Below are positions 7,202-10,198 of a stretch of DNA of 10,198 bases, one piece after another; position 1 is the stretch's first letter; each line of letters begins with the position of its first letter. A program made the position numbers and the translations under genes. The stretch comes from an uncultured Clostridia bacterium (GTDB taxonomy: Bacteria; Bacillota; Clostridia; Lachnospirales; Bianqueaceae), in the NCBI GenBank assembly GCA_947570515.1, contig CANOUM010000046.1:1-10198 (forward strand), read 5' to 3'. The notes below the pieces were generated by a model. It did no database searches and was not told where the DNA came from. It was given only the letters and a program-made list of their open reading frames with translations.

Positions 7202-7759
7202 TCATGACAGCCGGTTAAGCACAGGGCGCAGCCGAAGCGCCAGCAGCGCGGAGGCTGCACACAAGATCGTATCCGGAATGACCGTCACAGCAAAGCAATT
7301 GATCCAGACAAGGCTCCATGTTACCGGCATGTGAATCACATAATTGCTGATCACATAAAAATATAGCATGCCGCATAGATAGTAAGCCAGCATCCCCAGC
7401 AGCGCTGCCATCAAAAATGAAGGGAAGCGCTGTTTTTTGGCCAAAATACCGGTGAAAAAGGCGGCAAAGACAAACCCAAGCAAGAAACCAAAGGTTGGCC
7501 GCAGCAGATAAGAGGGGCCGCCGCCGGCGGCAAATACCGGCATGCCAAGAAGCCCCAAAAACAGGTATACAAGGACACTGGCGGCTCCCCATTTTGGCCC
7601 CAGCAAAAAGCCGGCCAGCAGTGCAAATAGAAGCTGGAGCGTAAAATGCATGGGAAACGGCTGGAGGGGAAGAGAGATTTTAATAAAAGCGCCGGCTGCA
7701 AGGAGGGAGGCGAAGAGACCGCTCAGAGCAAGATGGCGGATATTATGCTTCCTGCTCAT
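7202..7759 (-). CDS. bioY: BioY, substrate-binding subunit of an ECF biotin transporter
   Basis: A 185-aa integral membrane protein with about six hydrophobic helices, the usual size for BioY S-components. The diagnostic block runs about residues 69-96: GLLGMPVF, then AGGGPSYLL, then PTFGFLLGF. A conserved aspartate follows a proline late in the protein (IPDTIL, Asp163), where BioY proteins carry a biotin-pocket acidic residue. BioY captures biotin and works with the shared EcfA/EcfA'/EcfT energising module, which is not encoded here and is presumably elsewhere. The ATG at 7757-7759 has AAAGGAGA at 7765-7772, inside the end of the upstream LysR-type gene, which it overlaps by 17 nt. Its expression is therefore tied to a MATE-LysR transcript rather than to biotin genes, and no BirA-type operator is visible in front of it. 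The family call is strong; the physiological link to the operon is unclear. Confidence 0.93.
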   Translation of the reverse strand: MSRKHNIRHLALSGLFASLLAAGAFIKISLPLQPFPMHFTLQLLFALLAGFLLGPKWGAASVLVYLFLGLLGMPVFAAGGGPSYLLRPTFGFLLGFVFAAFFTGILAKKQRFPSFLMAALLGMLAYYLCGMLYFYVISNYVIHMPVTWSLVWINCFAVTVIPDTILCAASALLALRLRPVLNRLS

Positions 7760-8630
7760 GCAGCTCTCCTTTCTGCCAATAGGTTAAAAAGTGCTGCGCT
7801 GGCAAAGAAAGCGGCGCATTTTTTATGTGGACAGCCGCCATGCAAGTGACCAGATCCGGGCATTCGATGGACTGAGCGACCAGCGAGGCAGCAAACAAAG
7901 CGCTGATGGAGCGCGGCACAAGTGCAACGCCAAGACCGGCAGAAGCCCACATGAGAGCCGTGCGCGCATCATCGCTTTTGCAAAAACAGGTAGGAGAGAG
8001 TCCCTCGCCGCGGAAGGCTAGATAAATCATTTGCTCAAAGCGCCGATAATAAAGCAGTGGCAGGGAGGAGAGCTCCGTCAAGGAGATGGAACGCGCATCG
8101 GGATGGGGCAGTAAAGAGGGTCTGGCTACAGCCACTAAGGGGTCGTCTTCCTTTGAATAGCAGGTTAGTCCTGTTGTGTTAAAAGGAGTGCGCACAACAG
8201 CCACTTCGATCTGACCATTTTTGAGTTTTTCAAGCAGTTCATAAGTGTTTCCCTCTGAAATTTCAAACTGTAGATTGGGAAAGGCATGACAAAAATCAAG
8301 CAGGCAGCTCTGCAAAAGGGCATTGCCGCAGGAGGAGATCGTACCCAGACGCAGGATAGCGGGTGCTCCGCTTTCAAACCGCCGCAGGTCTTCAGCGGTA
8401 CTTGCCATCATGGAGATGACGTTTTTAGCGCGCTGATATAAAAAGTAGCCGGCGTCCGTGAGCAGCGTGCGCCTTGCGCCGCGCTCAATGAGCTGAAGCC
8501 CCAGTTCGTTTTCCAGTTCGGCGAGCCGTTTGCTGAGAGAGGGCTGGGACATGCCGAGTCTTTTCGCGGCAGCGGAAATATTATCGGCTTCTGCAATCTG
8601 TGTAAAATAATAGAGCTGTCTATCGTTCAT
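7743..8630 (-). CDS. LysR-family transcriptional regulator
   Basis: A 295-aa protein of typical LysR length. The N-terminal winged helix-turn-helix is clear at about residues 4-62: LYYFTQIAEADNISAAAKRL, then MSQPSLSKRLAELENELG, then an LTDAG ending. A linker helix at about 62-85 leads to the two-lobed effector-binding domain (about 92-285), with SAGLGVALVP-like residues around 230-239. The frame is open further upstream to 8771, but that part runs through the MATE coding region. The ATG at 8628-8630 is chosen because AGGAGG (8636-8641) sits 5 nt away and the protein then starts MNDRQLYYF, as LysR proteins do. It starts 13 nt after the MATE stop and overlaps bioY, so all three are likely cotranscribed. 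Most LysR proteins are encoded divergently from their target; here it lies inside the operon. The effector is unknown. Confidence 0.94.
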   Translation of the reverse strand: MNDRQLYYFTQIAEADNISAAAKRLGMSQPSLSKRLAELENELGLQLIERGARRTLLTDAGYFLYQRAKNVISMMASTAEDLRRFESGAPAILRLGTISSCGNALLQSCLLDFCHAFPNLQFEISEGNTYELLEKLKNGQIEVAVVRTPFNTTGLTCYSKEDDPLVAVARPSLLPHPDARSISLTELSSLPLLYYRRFEQMIYLAFRGEGLSPTCFCKSDDARTALMWASAGLGVALVPRSISALFAASLVAQSIECPDLVTCMAAVHIKNAPLSLPAQHFLTYWQKGELHEQEA

Positions 8631-8643
8631 GGAGTCCTCCTGA

Positions 8644-9996
8644 TTAAAAAGTGAGAGTTTTAAGGGTGCGGCGTAAAAAGAAAAGGCAGAGAATAAAAGA
8701 TACGATTTCGGAAATGGGAAAGGCGAGCCAGACCAGATCCAGAATGCCGGAGAGGGAGAGCAGTAAGGCAACGGGCAGGAGCACGAGAAGCTGACGGGCG
8801 ATGGAAACGATTAGGCTGTAGATGCTGCGGCCGAGAGCCTGAAATACTGTGGAGGCGATGATGTCAAAACCGGCCAGCAGAAAGTGCGGCGCGATGATGC
8901 GCAGGGCTGCACGACCCATGTCCAGCATAGTATCAGAAGCGTTGAAAAGCCGGAGCAAGATGTCTGGAATACCTTCAAAGATGATGAAGCCGAGAAGCAT
9001 CAGTAAGGTGGCATAAAGGATGCTATAACGGATGGTTTGATGAATCCGATCCTTCTTTTGCGCACCAAAGTTGTAAGAGATGATGGGAACCATGCCATTG
9101 TTGAGACCAAATACCGGCATGAAAATGAAGCTCTGCAGCTTGAAATATACACCGAATACGGCTGTGGCAGTGGTGGAAAATACGATGAGAATCTTGTTCA
9201 TGCAAAAGGTCATTACGGAGCCGATGGAGGACATTAAAATAGAAGGAAGACCAATAGCGTAGATCTCGCGGATCAAGGTGCGGGTGGGCCTGTACTTTTT
9301 GAAGCGGATCTGAATTTCCACATTGACACGATGATTTAGGTAAAAGCCTAAAGCCGCCGCGATGATCTGGCCGATCACCGTTGCCAGCGCAGCACCGGCA
9401 ACGCCCATGGCGGGCAGGCCGAAGTAGCCAAAGATCAAGATAGGATCAAGAATGATGTTGATGATGGCACCGAGTCCTTGCGTAATCATGGTGTAGATCG
9501 TGCGGCCGGTGGCCTGCAGCAGGCGTTCGCCGATGATTTGGCCAAACAGTCCGAAAGACAGGCTGGTGACGATGGTCATATATGTCTTGCCATAATCGAT
9601 GATCTGGGCGTCAGAGGTTTGCACGCGAAAGAAAAATTCGGAAAGGGTAAGGCCGAATAGAGCAAATACCAGAAAGCTGGCCAGAGCCAGTACAATACCC
9701 GTGACGGCAGTGCGGTTGGCGCGCTCCGAATCCTTGGCGCCCAGACTGCGTGACAGGATTGCGTTTACACCTACGCCAGTACCGGTCGACACGGCGATCA
9801 TCAGATTTTGCACCGGAAAAGCCAGGGAAACGGCAGTGAGAGCATTTTCATTGATCTGTGCGACAAAAATGCTGTCTACAATGTTGTAGAGTGCCTGCAC
9901 CATCATGGAGATCATAATGGGCAGTGACATGGTAATTAACAGGCGGTTGATTGGCATAACGCCCATTTTGTTTTCTTTTGGGGCAGCGGTCTGCAT
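8644..9996 (-). CDS. MATE-family multidrug efflux antiporter
   Basis: A 450-aa protein with about twelve membrane segments in two homologous MatE halves (about residues 18-180 and 243-405). The halves show their shared ancestry in paired motifs: LLQATGRTIYTMI (about 159-171) and FQALGRSIYSLIV (about 385-397). The N-terminal part (INRLLITMSLPIMISMM, ALYNIVDSIFVAQ) is typical of clostridial NorM/DinF-like MATE proteins. It probably extrudes cationic drugs or metabolites using a Na+ or H+ gradient; the coupling ion and substrate cannot be read from the sequence. The frame extends upstream to an ATG at 10107, but that start lies inside the promoter. The ATG at 9994-9996 has GAGGAT at 10001-10006. 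It is the first gene of a MATE-LysR-bioY operon and has a terminator-like hairpin in its leader. Confidence 0.95.
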   Translation of the reverse strand: MQTAAPKENKMGVMPINRLLITMSLPIMISMMVQALYNIVDSIFVAQINENALTAVSLAFPVQNLMIAVSTGTGVGVNAILSRSLGAKDSERANRTAVTGIVLALASFLVFALFGLTLSEFFFRVQTSDAQIIDYGKTYMTIVTSLSFGLFGQIIGERLLQATGRTIYTMITQGLGAIINIILDPILIFGYFGLPAMGVAGAALATVIGQIIAAALGFYLNHRVNVEIQIRFKKYRPTRTLIREIYAIGLPSILMSSIGSVMTFCMNKILIVFSTTATAVFGVYFKLQSFIFMPVFGLNNGMVPIISYNFGAQKKDRIHQTIRYSILYATLLMLLGFIIFEGIPDILLRLFNASDTMLDMGRAALRIIAPHFLLAGFDIIASTVFQALGRSIYSLIVSIARQLLVLLPVALLLSLSGILDLVWLAFPISEIVSFILCLFFLRRTLKTLTF

Positions 9997-10034
9997 AGGA
10001 ATCCTCACTTTCACTTTATAAAACAAAATAACAT

Positions 10035-10065
10035 AAAAAGAGCCTGTGATATGAACACAGGTTCT
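10035..10065 (-). terminator. Terminator-like hairpin in the MATE leader (candidate attenuator)
   Basis: On the minus strand AGAACCTGTG (10065-10056) and CACAGGCTCT (10048-10039) form a 10-bp stem with one A-C mismatch and a 7-nt loop, followed by a run of five U (10039-10035, the first also closing the stem). It lies downstream of the promoter at 10087-10115 and about 38 nt before the MATE start codon, so transcripts from that promoter must read through it to express the pump. I see no good second promoter between hairpin and gene. It could be a regulated attenuator, or a terminator for an upstream gene that simply remains in the leader. Confidence 0.65.
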
Positions 10066-10086
10066 TACTATAAATCCATATGGTGT

Positions 10087-10115
10087 AGTATAGAGAATTT
10101 TTGCCAAAAAGTCAA
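10087..10115 (-). promoter_or_regulatory. Promoter of the MATE-LysR-bioY operon
   Basis: On the minus strand TTGACT (10110-10115) and TATACT (10087-10092) are separated by exactly 17 bp, a good sigma-A-like promoter. Transcription would start near 10080, giving a leader of about 84 nt that contains the hairpin at 10039-10065. A second TTGACA at 10122-10127 and a TTGGCA just inside the spacer give three similar T-rich TTGRC elements around the -35 region, possibly an operator. Confidence 0.75.
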
Positions 10116-10198
10116 GAAAATTGTCAAAAAGAGGAGGATCAGAATGTAGGATTACAATACATGTGTTACAAGTGAATATAAAAAAGCAGAGAAGCTGT
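10116..10198. other. Right-edge region without a recognisable gene
   Basis: No open frame of useful size is visible. On the plus strand a good ribosome-site sequence GAGGAGG (10131-10137) precedes ATG directly followed by TAG (10144-10149), so it cannot start a protein. TTACAA occurs twice (at about 10153 and 10167). At the edge an A-run precedes GCAGAGAAGCTGT; on the minus strand this reads as the 3' arm and U-tract of a possible terminator whose other arm would lie outside the window. That last reading cannot be verified here. Confidence 0.4.

Noticed and set aside
9997..10107. Upstream in-frame ATG extending the MATE protein by 37 residues
   Set aside because: It lies in the promoter spacer and the extension crosses the terminator-like hairpin; the ATG at 9996 has a ribosome site and gives a normal MATE N-terminus.

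Overview
The window looks like a chromosomal stretch of a low-to-moderate-GC Firmicute, most likely a gut Clostridia-type bacterium. Strong AGGAGG ribosome binding sites, TTGACA/TATAAT-like promoters with 17-bp spacers, intrinsic terminators and the gene families (MerR with a GyrI-like domain, ABC exporter pairs, MATE, BioY) all point that way. The species cannot be named from the sequence alone.

Layout, left to right. (1) 1-1402, minus strand: a two-gene operon of a MerR-type multidrug regulator followed by an AAC(3)-family N-acetyltransferase cut by the left edge. It starts at a promoter with the 19-bp spacer and inverted repeat typical of MerR control. (2) 1498-3246, minus strand: a 582-aa ABC exporter half-transporter with a fully canonical nucleotide-binding domain, probably a homodimer. 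(3) 3247-3677: a 430-bp divergent intergenic region with one promoter facing each way. Between them lies an array of four 28-29-bp palindromic repeats separated by exactly 25 bp each. (4) 3678-7150, plus strand: two ABC half-transporters overlapping by 4 nt. Their complementary degenerate and canonical motifs identify a heterodimeric exporter of the LmrCD/BmrCD/TM287-288 type. (5) 7155-7196: a strong bidirectional terminator between convergent operons. (6) 7202-9996, minus strand: an operon of a MATE antiporter, a LysR-type regulator and the biotin transporter subunit BioY, starting at a good promoter near 10,100. A terminator-like hairpin sits in the leader ahead of the MATE gene.

As a unit this is an efflux and drug-modification neighbourhood: three ABC half-transporters making two exporters, one MATE pump, one aminoglycoside-acetyltransferase-like enzyme and two local regulators, with BioY as the metabolic outlier. 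The least explained parts are the regularly spaced palindromic array between the two ABC operons and the hairpin in the MATE leader, which may be an attenuator.
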